A program made the translations under genes and the position numbers. A stretch of DNA of 46,235 nt from Cyanomargarita calcarea GSE-NOS-MK-12-04C (GTDB taxonomy: Bacteria > Cyanobacteriota > Cyanobacteriia > Cyanobacteriales > Nostocaceae). The first letter of the stretch is position 1, and each line of letters begins with the position of its first letter. The stretch spans positions 1-46,235 of the forward strand of contig JAHHGZ010000055.1 of assembly GCA_019359595.1 (NCBI GenBank), written 5' to 3'. A model generated the notes under the pieces. The model had not been told where the DNA came from. It ran no database searches and worked only from the letters and a program-made list of their open reading frames with translations. Positions 1-8,093 of this stretch are shown piece after piece.

Positions 1-46
1 ATATTGAAGACCCACACCACGGAATCAACTAATATAGAAAAGTCCA

Positions 47-97
47 CGGCGGCTAAAGTCGCCGAGTCGCTTATATCTCAGCACTAAAGTGACTGAG
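47..97. repeat. Twin small hairpins with TAAA loops
   Basis: Two adjacent inverted repeats are visible. Arms 47-53 and 58-64 (CGGCGGC/GTCGCCG) close a TAAA loop. Arms 77-84 and 89-97 (CTCAG+CAC / GTG+CTGAG, one bulged A) close a second TAAA loop. They directly precede a degenerate coding fragment. Paired hairpins like these occur in intergenic repeats and at IS200/IS605-type ends of cyanobacteria; that assignment is inference, since no transposase is visible. Confidence 0.4.
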
Positions 98-225
98 TTT
101 TACGCTTACCGTGTTTTTCTTATAAAGTAACAGGTGAAAGATACCTCGTTGATTCAGAAGATGTTGCCAGGGATTTGGATGACATTGCGGACGAATCGCA
201 AGACAATTCCCAAAACGACAACTAA
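97..225 (+). pseudogene. Degenerate 3' end of an unidentified gene
   Basis: An open frame from 97 to the TAA at 223-225 ends in a very acidic, hydrophilic tail (VDSEDVARDL...) that looks like a genuine protein C-terminus. The frame is closed upstream by a TGA at 94-96 and has no ATG or GTG start. A GC-rich hairpin 11 bases after its stop resembles a terminator. It is most likely the remnant of a truncated gene; the family is not recognised. It could also be chance. Confidence 0.25.
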
Positions 226-236
226 CTAGTTGAGTT

Positions 237-259
237 GCCCCTAGCCTATCTCTAGGGGC
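237..259 (+). terminator. Hairpin after the degenerate ORF
   Basis: Perfect 8-bp stem GCCCCTAG/CTAGGGGC with a 7-nt loop, just after the stop at 225 and before the start at 293. No T-tract follows, so it may be a factor-assisted terminator or a plain intergenic hairpin. Confidence 0.4.
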
Positions 260-292
260 GCTCCTCTCTAATAACTCGTTTGTGATATTTTT

Positions 293-616
293 ATGTTAAC
301 TGCTGACACAATCATTCGTCCTATCCATTACAGAATTATTGAACGACGGGGCAAAATTTGGGCATTTAGGGAAGGTGAGACATTTGTAAATTTATTTAAC
401 GCCCCTGACCTAGATATGGAAGACCTGTTTTCTCTATTTGACACCTCAATGGAAAAAATTGCAGCCGAATTGCGACGGATTAACGGTGGCAAACAGGGAT
501 ATTACATAGCAAATATTTTGGATAAAAAATACTACTACTGCGGGCGAGAGTGGGAAGATGTAAAAGATAAGCTCAAGGAATTGGGAATTGGTAGACCAGA
601 CCCCGTAGGTAATTAA
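293..616 (+). CDS. Hypothetical protein, 107 aa
   Basis: I do not recognise the family. The 107-aa product has a mixed, charged composition with no signal peptide or hydrophobic segment, so it is probably cytoplasmic. The N-terminal half resembles a small beta-strand domain (residues 9-35), the middle is helical and acidic (residues 38-62), and a YYY cluster lies near residue 81 before a charged C-terminal helix ending in DPVGN. It starts with ATG and has no clear Shine-Dalgarno. It stands alone between a hairpin and a Uma2 gene on the same strand, about 250 bases away. The amino acid composition looks like a real protein rather than a random ORF. Confidence 0.55.
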   Translation: MLTADTIIRPIHYRIIERRGKIWAFREGETFVNLFNAPDLDMEDLFSLFDTSMEKIAAELRRINGGKQGYYIANILDKKYYYCGREWEDVKDKLKELGIGRPDPVGN

Positions 617-869
617 CAGAGCTAATTATGCGATCGCTAACCCTAGGGGTCATGTCGATACGGCATTCTCATCACTATTCATGTTTTGAATGTCATTTTC
701 AGCCGATACCACCAGCTACCGATTAGACGAACCGAGAGGTTGGTGCTTTGGTATGTGTATATTTTAAAATTAAATCTTTAAGCAATTTATTAGAAATAGA
801 ATGGGAGAGGGAAGACGGTGATAGTGATGAGTGATTTAAAATGATGTTCTAAGCATAAAAGGATTAATC

Positions 870-1493
870 ATGACCCAAACACAAGCCGAACTAAAGTTAT
901 TTACTTTTGATGAATTTATCGAATGGTATCCCAACGATGGTAAGCGTTACGAGCTACACGATGGAGTAATAATTGAGATGCCACAACCTACAGGAGATCA
1001 TGAAAGTATTATCGGATTTTTAACGATACAAATTGCATTTCAACTTTTGCAGATGAGGTTACCATATACCATCCCAAAATCAGGATTAGTTAAAACATCA
1101 TCCGGTAAATCAGCCTACATACCTGATGTATTGGTTTTAAATTGTGACAATTTAAAAAATGAACCATTGTGGAAAAAAGAATCAACCGTCATTTACCCTG
1201 AATCTGTACCGTTAGTAATCGAAATCGTTTCAACGAATTGGAAGGATGACTTTCATAAAAAGTTTGCTGATTATGAAACTATGGGTATTCTTGAGTATTG
1301 GATTGTGGATTATGCTGCATACGGTGGTAGGAAGTTTATCGGGAATCCCAAAGTCCCTACGATTTTTGTTTGCGAGTTAATCGATGGTGAATATCAGATG
1401 ACTCCATTTAGAGGTATAGATAGCATCGTATCGCCTACATTTCCACAGTTGAACTTAACTTCACAACAGATTTTTGACTCGGTTGCAGTTTAA
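870..1493 (+). CDS. Uma2 family endonuclease (DUF820)
   Basis: A 207-aa member of the Uma2/DUF820 family, which is massively expanded in cyanobacteria and has a PD-(D/E)XK nuclease fold; its cellular role is unknown. Family hallmarks are in order: an N-terminal FTFDEFIEWYPNDGKRYEL-type segment with a GVIIEMP strand, YIPDVLVL near residue 90 (acidic metal ligand), VPLVIEIVS near residue 115 (E of the ExK-like motif), and a DFHKKFADYETMGILEYWIVD segment. Length is normal for the family, so it appears intact. The start is set by an AAGGA-type ribosome site seven bases upstream of the ATG. A second, truncated Uma2 copy lies at 41730. Family assignment is secure; nuclease activity is inferred. Confidence 0.9.
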   Translation: MTQTQAELKLFTFDEFIEWYPNDGKRYELHDGVIIEMPQPTGDHESIIGFLTIQIAFQLLQMRLPYTIPKSGLVKTSSGKSAYIPDVLVLNCDNLKNEPLWKKESTVIYPESVPLVIEIVSTNWKDDFHKKFADYETMGILEYWIVDYAAYGGRKFIGNPKVPTIFVCELIDGEYQMTPFRGIDSIVSPTFPQLNLTSQQIFDSVAV

Positions 1494-1798
1494 AAGTATT
1501 GGTGTGGGATGAAATTCATACCCACATTTTATCTTTGCCTTAATTCCTCTTGTGTAAGTAGGTGAGCGTAAATAAACACAATTATACTTCCGTCCGCAGC
1601 GTTGCGTAGCTACTCTACGAGAATGCTCTGCAAACCCGTAGGGTGGAGGTACGACGTTCGCGCATCGTGTCGCAGACAAGCAATTCGCTTGCGGTTTTGA
1701 CCTTTTTACATTTTGTTACATAGTTAGGTTTATTCGTGTCTAACTACTTAGACTCTGGTATAGAAATGTCGTCTAAAGAGTATTTCCCGACATCTCCC
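1494..1798. other. Intergenic stretch with palindromic repeats
   Basis: No gene is convincing here. The stretch around 1590-1700 is packed with short GC-rich, partly palindromic words (GCGTAGC, CTACGAGA, TGTCGCAGAC, CAAGC-AATTC-GCTTG) of the kind dispersed through Nostocales intergenic DNA. The convergent ends of the Uma2 gene and the methyltransferase lie on either side, so any hairpin here could act as a terminator for both. Confidence 0.5.
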
Positions 1799-3172
1799 TT
1801 ACTTCCCAAACCAATAATCCCTTGCTTGGGAATGCACAAATCGTAACAACTGAGTATCGCCCAAAGGCAGAAAAATTGGCGGTACAAATGGCACAACTCC
1901 CAAAGCAGCAATTATTTTTTCCCCAACAGCTTGGCCCAACAATGGCGGAACTGAATTTCCTACCTGACGAAAACCGTGCCATTTGGTTTGATGAAAGCGG
2001 AACCAGTCGGGGAATGAATGCAATCTTGCGGCTTCCCGTACAGAAATAACTCGTGGAAGTGTCGGATGAATGGGACGCGGAGATGTATGGCTACCACGTT
2101 CTTTGTCTGTACCGGCGCGTAAGGTGTGGGACAGTCCGTCCTGCTTCAAGCGTCGCAAGCGGCTAATTGGTTCTAATTGGCCTTGCTGCGTTTCTGCAAA
2201 GCGAATTTTTGAACTTTGCTTGTGCTGCGTTTGCATGGAACTGGTTAATATATGCGGGTTCCACAGCCGGGGATAGGAGGAGAGGGGGAGATAGGGAGAT
2301 GGGGAAATGGGGGGGATGGAGAATGGACGTAACATCTGTACGTACTGGCTGGATTTTTCGTTGAGAGTTTGCAGTTGTTTGGACGTCAAGGGAACTTCAT
2401 CGCTGGTGGCAAGTTCGAGAAAATTGTCTAAATTTGGCAAATCAGCTAGAGCTTCACTGACGGTTATTGTTTGATGCGCTGTTTTGGGGAGATTTACTAC
2501 TTCCCTTCCTTGAAAAGTACCAATTACAAACAACCGTCTTCGTTTTTGGGGGACACCAAAATCGGCTGCATTTAAAATTCCTTTTTCTACTTGATACCCG
2601 GAGTGTTCAAACTTATCAATCAGTTCTAAAAGCCAGTTTTTGTGTTCACCTGCCATCATTCCGGGAACATTCTCCATCACAAAATAGCGGGGATTTAACT
2701 CAATTACCAGACGGTGAAACTGAGAAACCAAATTGTTGCGATTGTCATCGAAGTCTCTCTTCCCCATGATCGAGAAACCCTGACATGGGGGGCCACCAAA
2801 TACTAAATCTATTTGACCATCCCATCCGGAGGGGGTAAAGGAATTATTTTCTCTTGAACCTTCCTGTTCCTGGACTCCCCACTCCCCATTCCCCACTGCC
2901 ATTTTTTCTTGATGCGCTTCCCAACTACGAAAACACGCTTGTTTAATCATCTTTCCCGTAACATCTGAGGCATCTGCACAGATAACAGAGGTCAGAGGAA
3001 AATTAAAAGAGTAGGTACAAGCGTGAACTGGGTCATATTCTACCGCTACTAGGACATCAAATCCCGCTTGCTCTATACCCAAAGAAAATCCACCAGCACC
3101 AGCAAATAAATCCACTGCTATTGGTCTTTGAGGAAAAGTCCTGAGTCCTGAGTCCTGAGTGCTGAGTCTCAT
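1799..3172 (-). CDS. DNA (cytosine-5-)-methyltransferase
   Basis: A 457-aa C5-cytosine methyltransferase transferring methyl from SAM to a DNA cytosine. Counting from the chosen ATG: motif I DLFAGAGG at 21-28, motif IV GGPPCQGFS with catalytic Cys130, motif VI ENVPG near 168, motif VIII QKRRRLFV near 209, and motif X QVGNSVPP at 403-410. No restriction partner is nearby, so it looks like an orphan. It resembles the cyanobacterial methyltransferases that modify the CGATCG core of HIP1 (inference). The ATG at 3172 is preferred over an upstream TTG. Three stretches look repeat-derived: residues 4-12 come from ACTCAGG heptads, and residues about 86-112 and 282-299 from purine/pyrimidine-biased low-complexity DNA. 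All keep the frame, and every catalytic motif is intact. Confidence 0.92.
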   Translation of the reverse strand: MRLSTQDSGLRTFPQRPIAVDLFAGAGGFSLGIEQAGFDVLVAVEYDPVHACTYSFNFPLTSVICADASDVTGKMIKQACFRSWEAHQEKMAVGNGEWGVQEQEGSRENNSFTPSGWDGQIDLVFGGPPCQGFSIMGKRDFDDNRNNLVSQFHRLVIELNPRYFVMENVPGMMAGEHKNWLLELIDKFEHSGYQVEKGILNAADFGVPQKRRRLFVIGTFQGREVVNLPKTAHQTITVSEALADLPNLDNFLELATSDEVPLTSKQLQTLNEKSSQYVQMLRPFSIPPISPSPYLPLSSYPRLWNPHILTSSMQTQHKQSSKIRFAETQQGQLEPISRLRRLKQDGLSHTLRAGTDKERGSHTSPRPIHPTLPRVISVREAARLHSFPDWFRFHQTKWHGFRQVGNSVPPLLGQAVGEKIIAALGVVPFVPPIFLPLGDTQLLRFVHSQARDYWFGK

Positions 3173-3249
3173 AGCGAGTGTTGTAGTGCTGACTGAGTAA
3201 GTGGAAGAGCGGTTCTGAGTTGACAAATATTATGAAACCCGCAAAATCT

Positions 3250-3300
3250 TTGTAGCGGTAATTCATGTGGCTTGCTTCCCGTAGGGTATTACCGCTACAA
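3250..3300. repeat. 13-bp perfect inverted repeat
   Basis: Arms at 3250-3262 and 3288-3300 (TTGTAGCGGTAAT and its reverse complement) are separated by 25 bases. It lies upstream of the methyltransferase start in a 500-base gene-free stretch (3173-3670). It is either a small palindromic intergenic repeat or a hairpin; nothing identifies a protein ligand. The remainder of the gap is AT-rich and shows no gene. Confidence 0.5.
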
Positions 3301-3596
3301 GCCAGAACTTTTTTGTGTAAGTCCTATAGTTTATAAGAATTTAGCCTCAATATAAGCTCTTGAGTCTCCAAGGCAAATGACTAATTGCAAAATAATGTTA
3401 AGTTCCACTATTGAGTTCTTAATCAAATTTTTACAAATGATGTTGAAGTAAGGACCGAAGTTGGAAGAAGGAATAGCTAATAAAAATGCGCGTTCGTAAG
3501 TTTAGAGCTTCAGTAAAAAAAAGATGTTTTTCGAGTCCTTTGTAGCGCGTTCACGTAGTGTCTCGCAGAGAAGAAAAACAGTGTCCTTGTTTCAAT

Positions 3597-3618
3597 CCCA
3601 CATGAGTACTCATGTGGG
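3597..3618. terminator. 22-bp perfect palindrome downstream of lpxB
   Basis: CCCACATGAGT followed immediately by its exact reverse complement. It lies about 50 bases beyond the lpxB stop on the minus strand, where a terminator for the lpx transcript is expected, followed by a purine-rich (GAAGAAGG) run on that strand. There is no T-tract, so a protein-binding palindrome is an equally good reading. Confidence 0.35.
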
Positions 3619-3670
3619 TACTTCTTCCTTCTTTCTTCTTCCTTCTTTCTTCGTGAATCAGGACTAGCTA

Positions 3671-4867
3671 TCAACCAGGCTGTTGGACTGTTGGACTGTT
3701 ACCAACCGGACTAGGTAGCATTTCTAAAATTTCTTTGGCAGCGCGATCGCATACTCCTACCTCTCCCAAACACTGGCGCATTTCCTGATAATCTTGCAAA
3801 GTTTGCTGTCGTCGCTCGGGATTCAATAATAATTCCATCGTTGCTTGAGTAATATTCTCGGAGGTCGCTTCTTCTTGTAAAAACTCTGGCACAATCTCCC
3901 TCATCACCATCAAATTGACCGGAGAGGCGAAGGGTATAGTACCTTTGAGTATTTTACGGCCAATCCAAGCAGTAATCGGACTGAGGCGGTAAACAACTAC
4001 TTGCGGCACATTTAACAAAGCAAGTTCCAAATTCACCGTACCAGATTTGGTGATGGCGAAATCAACTGCGGCAAAAACTTCTTTCTGTTGACCTGATATT
4101 ACTGTTGCTCGCAAACCATATTGCTGTATTGCTTCTTCTATCGGTTGACGGTATTTTTCCAGTGATAGAGGAATGCAAAAATGAGCTTTAGGTAATTTAG
4201 CTTGAATTGTTTGTGCAGCTTGGAAAATTACTGGTAAGAGATATTTTAGTTCTTGCTGGCGGGAGGCAGGAACCAGAGCGATCGCTATATCATCAGGTAA
4301 AATACCCAATTTAGTGCGAGACAGAAGGCGACAGGGAGGGTTTTGCATCCGGTCAACGAGAGGATGTCCCACCCAGCGAACAGTAGCCCCTTGCTCCTCA
4401 TAATAACGACCTTCTTCTGGAAAGATTGCCAAGAGCTTGTCTGTAAAACTGACAATCCGGGAAGTGTTGCTCATGTTAACAGACCACACCCATTCTTGAG
4501 GGGCGATGTAGTACACCACTGGTACATCCGGCAGATGCTTTCGCATATAAGTGCCAATACCGAGATTGGGTGTCATGTAGTCAATCAGCACCACTAGATC
4601 GGGTGGATTTTCTTTCAGATAGGCGATCGCCTGTCGTTGCACTTTGATAGTTGGCCAAATATAAGGCAGGGATTCCACAAGACCCATAGAGCCGATACCA
4701 GTAGTATCGCCCAATAGAGTTGCTCCAGAGAAAGCCATTTTTTCGCCACCAAGGGCGACAATTTCTAAATCTAAACCTGTTGCAATAGATTCTCGTTTGA
4801 GCGCGGCAATTAAGAGCGACCCCTGCAAATCGCCAGAAACTTCACCAGTACTAATAAATATACGCAT
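3671..4867 (-). CDS. lpxB: Lipid-A-disaccharide synthase LpxB
   Basis: A 398-aa GT19 glycosyltransferase joining UDP-2,3-diacylglucosamine to 2,3-diacylglucosamine-1-phosphate (lipid X) to form the lipid A disaccharide at the inner face of the cytoplasmic membrane. The N-terminus MRIFISTGEVSGD is the diagnostic GExSGD motif; further family blocks are the DYMTPNLG-type segment near 96, VPASRQQE near 201 and KSGTVNLELAL near 276. Length is normal. It is the last gene of the purC-bamA-lpxC-fabZ-lpxA-lpxB run on the minus strand. The gap to lpxA is filled by heptad repeats, and the ATG lies directly beside them. Cyanobacterial lipid A pathways typically lack the Kdo steps, so this gene marks the end of the local cluster. 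Confidence 0.95.
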   Translation of the reverse strand: MRIFISTGEVSGDLQGSLLIAALKRESIATGLDLEIVALGGEKMAFSGATLLGDTTGIGSMGLVESLPYIWPTIKVQRQAIAYLKENPPDLVVLIDYMTPNLGIGTYMRKHLPDVPVVYYIAPQEWVWSVNMSNTSRIVSFTDKLLAIFPEEGRYYEEQGATVRWVGHPLVDRMQNPPCRLLSRTKLGILPDDIAIALVPASRQQELKYLLPVIFQAAQTIQAKLPKAHFCIPLSLEKYRQPIEEAIQQYGLRATVISGQQKEVFAAVDFAITKSGTVNLELALLNVPQVVVYRLSPITAWIGRKILKGTIPFASPVNLMVMREIVPEFLQEEATSENITQATMELLLNPERRQQTLQDYQEMRQCLGEVGVCDRAAKEILEMLPSPVGNSPTVQQPG

Positions 4868-5145
4868 AAATGAGTTAGGAGTTAGGAGTTAGGAATTAGG
4901 AATTAGGAATTAGGAATTAGGAGTTAGGAATTAGGAATTAGGAATTAGGAATTAGGAATTAGGAGTTTCTTGTGTTAAAAGTTCAGATTTGGTGAGTTGA
5001 GATTGAGAAGTTAATTAAAAACTTACAACACAAAGACTCATCACTCCTAACTCCCAATTCATCATTCCTAACTCCTAACTCATCACTCCTAACTCCCAAT
5101 TCATCACTCCTAACTCCCAATTCATCACTCCTAACTCCTAACTGA
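4868..5145. repeat. Facing heptad-repeat arrays between lpxA and lpxB
   Basis: A left array (about 4870-4965) is built of tandem TTAGGAA/TTAGGAG heptads. A right array (about 5035-5145) consists of the complementary words CCTAACTC, CCCAATTCATCA, ACTCATCA, with a 21-bp higher-order period. The arrays face each other across about 70 bases, so a transcript through the operon could fold into a long imperfect stem. These are short tandemly repeated repetitive (STRR) sequences as described in Nostocales. Confidence 0.85.
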
Positions 5146-5964
5146 TTATTCATCACTCTTGACTGCAGCTTTCCCTTTCCCGGAAATCAAACCTCGTCTA
5201 CCGGGCATCTGAGAAAGTAACAAAAAGCGACGCAGGTGCTGTAAATGTTCGGTATCTCCTAAAAGTTCCAGTTCGTCGATAGCATCCTTAAAAGTTAATT
5301 CTGAACGGTAAAGGGTACGGAAGGCTTTTTTCAGTTGTTGCAATTCTGCTAGTGTGAAACCAGCGCGTTTGAGTCCGATCGCATTGAGTGTTCTAATCCG
5401 TGATGGATTTCCTTCTACTGTCATAAAGGGGGGCACATCTCGGTCAATGCGAGTCATACCACCGACCATAGCGTGTCTACCAATATGGACAAACTGATGG
5501 ACACCCAAAACGCCACTCAACCTTGCTCTTGACTCAATGTGGACGTGACCTGCAAGGGCTACGGAGTTGGAAATTATAACAGAATCGTGAATCACGCAGT
5601 TGTGACCAACGTGAACATAAGCCATCAACAGATTACCATTTCCAATCACTGTGGCTTCATCTGCACCAGTGGCGCGGTTAATGGTGACATACTCGCGAAT
5701 TAGGTTATTATCGCCAATCCTTACCCAGGAGGGTTCTCCTACATACTTCAAATCTTGCGGTTCCATGCCAATAACCGCGCCAGGGAAAATCTGATTTCGC
5801 GCCCCAATTTCGGTCAACCCGTCTAGCACTACATGAGGGCCAATAACGGTTTCGGGACCTACTTTCACATTCCCTCCGATCACAGCATAGGCACCGACTT
5901 GCACTGTAGGATGGATTTCCGCGTTAGGATTAATTACAGCAGTTGGATGAATGAGCGTCTTCAA
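5146..5964 (-). CDS. lpxA: UDP-N-acetylglucosamine acyltransferase LpxA
   Basis: A 272-aa left-handed beta-helix acyltransferase that moves an R-3-hydroxyacyl chain from ACP to the 3-OH of UDP-GlcNAc, the first step of lipid A synthesis in the cytoplasm. Hexapeptide repeats begin at residue 5 (IHPTAVINPNAEI) and run to about 190; the HVGHNCVIHDSV block near 117-128 contains the catalytic histidine region. The C-terminal helical domain (AFRTLYRSELTFKDA) is present. Length is normal. It starts with ATG, is followed by lpxB and preceded by fabZ about 200 bases upstream. The last residues (SDE) and the stop are encoded inside the heptad-repeat array, suggesting that the array has replaced the ancestral 3' end. 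Confidence 0.95.
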   Translation of the reverse strand: MKTLIHPTAVINPNAEIHPTVQVGAYAVIGGNVKVGPETVIGPHVVLDGLTEIGARNQIFPGAVIGMEPQDLKYVGEPSWVRIGDNNLIREYVTINRATGADEATVIGNGNLLMAYVHVGHNCVIHDSVIISNSVALAGHVHIESRARLSGVLGVHQFVHIGRHAMVGGMTRIDRDVPPFMTVEGNPSRIRTLNAIGLKRAGFTLAELQQLKKAFRTLYRSELTFKDAIDELELLGDTEHLQHLRRFLLLSQMPGRRGLISGKGKAAVKSDE

Positions 5965-6168
5965 GGGTGCATCTCCAGGACAGTAAGCGTGCTTAGTGTT
6001 TAAATCTTTCGGTAGCCGAAAGTGTCGGGCAGGATTCTTTCGCGTGTGAGGGCGTCGAAAATCAAGAAATTATACGATGCCGTTGTGGCATACTTATTTT
6101 GCTGCTATCCTCTTTCAGGACACCGTAAGGGCACGTCACGGTTGTGCCCCTACTAACCAGCTTTGTAA

Positions 6169-6687
6169 TTAACTCGCAAGAGAAAACATCAGTTCGCCTT
6201 CCGCAGCGATCTGACCGTCAACTTCGGCTGTAGACCGTATCTTAGCGAAACGACGCTGTTTGACCCACAACAGTTCCACGGTCATTACCAGTTGATCTCC
6301 CGGCACTACTTGGCGGCGAAAACGGACTTTATCTATACCTGCAAACAGAAATAATCCGCCTTCATATTCGGGCACTTGAGTCATTACGACACCGCCGACT
6401 TGTGCCATTGCTTCCACAATTAGCACTCCCGGCATGATCGGATGACCTGGAAAATGTCCCTGAAACTGGGGTTCGTTAAAGCTAACGTTTTTGATCCCAA
6501 CAGCACTTTTCCCTGGCACATAGTCAATAATTCGGTCTACCAGTGCAAAGGGGTAGCGGTGCGGTAACAGTTTCTGAATTTCTTCTACTGTGAAAGTTTT
6601 TTTTACATTGCTGCTGCCATCGGGCTGATCTGTGGTAGATGCAGGTGTGGGAACATCTATGGTGTTAATTTCGGTGAGGCTTGACAT
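6169..6687 (-). CDS. fabZ: 3-hydroxyacyl-ACP dehydratase FabZ
   Basis: A 172-aa hot-dog-fold dehydratase converting 3-hydroxyacyl-ACP to trans-2-enoyl-ACP in fatty acid elongation; it shares the substrate pool used by LpxA. Signature blocks are [27 protein letters not shown] (catalytic His) and VEAMAQ (catalytic Glu), all in one hot-dog domain of about 140 residues. The extra 30 N-terminal residues (Thr, Pro, Ser and Asp rich) look unstructured. The start is the internal ATG at 6687; a GTG six bases upstream is in frame but less likely. It lies between lpxC and lpxA on the same strand, the usual clustering of lpx and fabZ genes. Confidence 0.95.
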   Translation of the reverse strand: MSSLTEINTIDVPTPASTTDQPDGSSNVKKTFTVEEIQKLLPHRYPFALVDRIIDYVPGKSAVGIKNVSFNEPQFQGHFPGHPIMPGVLIVEAMAQVGGVVMTQVPEYEGGLFLFAGIDKVRFRRQVVPGDQLVMTVELLWVKQRRFAKIRSTAEVDGQIAAEGELMFSLAS

Positions 6688-6737
6688 TGGCACTCTTTAG
6701 ATTTTGGATTTTGCGTTCATTTGGCGGTGTCGGCTTT

Positions 6738-6836
6738 TGATTGTTGATTGTTAGTTGTTAGTTGTTAGTTGTTGGTTGTTGGTTGTTGGTTGTTATTTGT
6801 TAACCACTAACTCCTAACTCCTAACTCCTACCCAAT
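6738..6836. repeat. Heptad repeats between fabZ and lpxC
   Basis: Runs of TTAGTTG, then TTGGTTG, then CTAACTC heptads occupy the fabZ-lpxC gap and extend into the 3' end of lpxC, whose last four codons (GVRS and stop) fall in the CTAACTC block. Same STRR class as at 4868. Confidence 0.8.
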
Positions 6837-7692
6837 CTAAAATCCGTTTCGCCAGTTGAATGTGTAAATTATGGCTGGCCTTGTATGCTAGGAAGTGAGC
6901 TTGGGGGAAATTTCCCAGCAAACTCAAATCTCCTACTAAATCCAAGATTTTATGACGTACTGGCTCATTTGGGAATCTTAAAGGCGGATTTACCCAACCA
7001 TCAGATCCACAAACCAGAGCATTTTCCAAACTGCCACCTTTAATTAACCCCGACTTTTGTAAATGTTCTATTTGATGCAATAAACCGAAGGTACGAGCAG
7101 GAGCAATTTCCGCAGTGAAGTCAGCAGAAGCATTTTCCCGATTCAAGCTGGGTGACCAACTGTGCCATTGATTACCAATAGCAGGTAAATCAAAGTCAAT
7201 TCCGTAGGTGAAACGAGTATAGGGGGCTGGGATGGCAGCAACAAAGGCATCGTCTTGACGCACCCAAATTTCCTGCTCTACAACCAAAGGAGCCTCGTTT
7301 GTGTGCTTAGTTTGTGATGTTAAGCCAACTTCAGCAATCCTTTTTGTCCACTCAAGAGCCGAACCATCCAAAAGAGGCACTTCCTGACCGTCAATTTCAA
7401 TTCGAGCGTTATCTACACCCATTACCGCTAGAGAGGCCAATAAATGCTCTACAGTGCGGACAGATGCTTCCAATGAGCCTAACTGCGTTGAGAGCAGAGT
7501 CTGATTGACCGATGCTATCTGCGCCTTTATTACTGGTGAATCTGGCAAATCCACCCGCACAAAATATCGTCCACTTCCAGTTGGTGCTGGTAGTATGCGA
7601 ACATGAGTATTAGCACCGCTATGCAGTCCTATTCCTGTTTGTGCGATCGGCGCGGACAAAGTGTGCTGTTGCATAAAGTTATCATTTGTCAT
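6814..7692 (-). CDS. lpxC: UDP-3-O-acyl-N-acetylglucosamine deacetylase LpxC
   Basis: A zinc amidase catalysing the committed step of lipid A synthesis. Landmarks are TGIGLHSG near 19-26, VEHL at 81-84 (general base Glu82 and zinc ligand His83), HKILDLVGD with zinc ligands His247 and Asp251, and [10 protein letters not shown] with the catalytic His274 position. At 292 aa it is complete, slightly shorter than proteobacterial LpxC at the C-terminus. The first ATG (7692) lies inside a TCATTTG heptad repeat, while ATG at 7674 gives MQQHTLSAP, closer to usual family starts; either is possible. The final residues GVRS are encoded by heptad repeats. It sits between bamA and fabZ on the minus strand. 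Confidence 0.94.
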   Translation of the reverse strand: MTNDNFMQQHTLSAPIAQTGIGLHSGANTHVRILPAPTGSGRYFVRVDLPDSPVIKAQIASVNQTLLSTQLGSLEASVRTVEHLLASLAVMGVDNARIEIDGQEVPLLDGSALEWTKRIAEVGLTSQTKHTNEAPLVVEQEIWVRQDDAFVAAIPAPYTRFTYGIDFDLPAIGNQWHSWSPSLNRENASADFTAEIAPARTFGLLHQIEHLQKSGLIKGGSLENALVCGSDGWVNPPLRFPNEPVRHKILDLVGDLSLLGNFPQAHFLAYKASHNLHIQLAKRILDWVGVRS

Positions 7693-8093
7693 TTGTCATA
7701 CCCCAAGGCGGGATCTTGCTATGTCAATTGTCATTTGTCAAGAACGCATAACATAGGACAAATGACCAAGGATAAACTATGGGTTTGGTTTGTTGAAAGA
7801 CTCAAGGCTTATCGGAATAGTATTCAGGTAAATCAAAAAATTAGCAAGCTAACGGGAAAACAGAAGAAAGAAGTTAGTGGTTATTGGTTATTGGTTATTG
7901 GTTAAGAGTTAGGAGTTAGGAGTTAGGAGTTAAAACTCCGCTCCTCATAACTTTCAAGAAACACGGGGTACAAAGTAAAGGGAAAAACAAAAGAATAAAC
8001 CCGTGTTTTTATCATTCGTAGCGGGGGGTGCTGCGCCAGTGAGACTGCTTCTAACCACTAACCACTAACCACTAACCACTAACCACTAACTCT
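7693..8093. other. bamA-lpxC intergenic region rich in heptads
   Basis: Four hundred bases without a gene. It contains TCATTTG/CAAATGA words in both orientations (7680-7770), TTATTGG and TTAGGAG runs (7870-7930) and ACCACTA runs at 8053-8092 abutting the bamA stop. The size would allow an internal promoter for lpxC, but no clear -10/-35 pair stands out. Confidence 0.6.
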
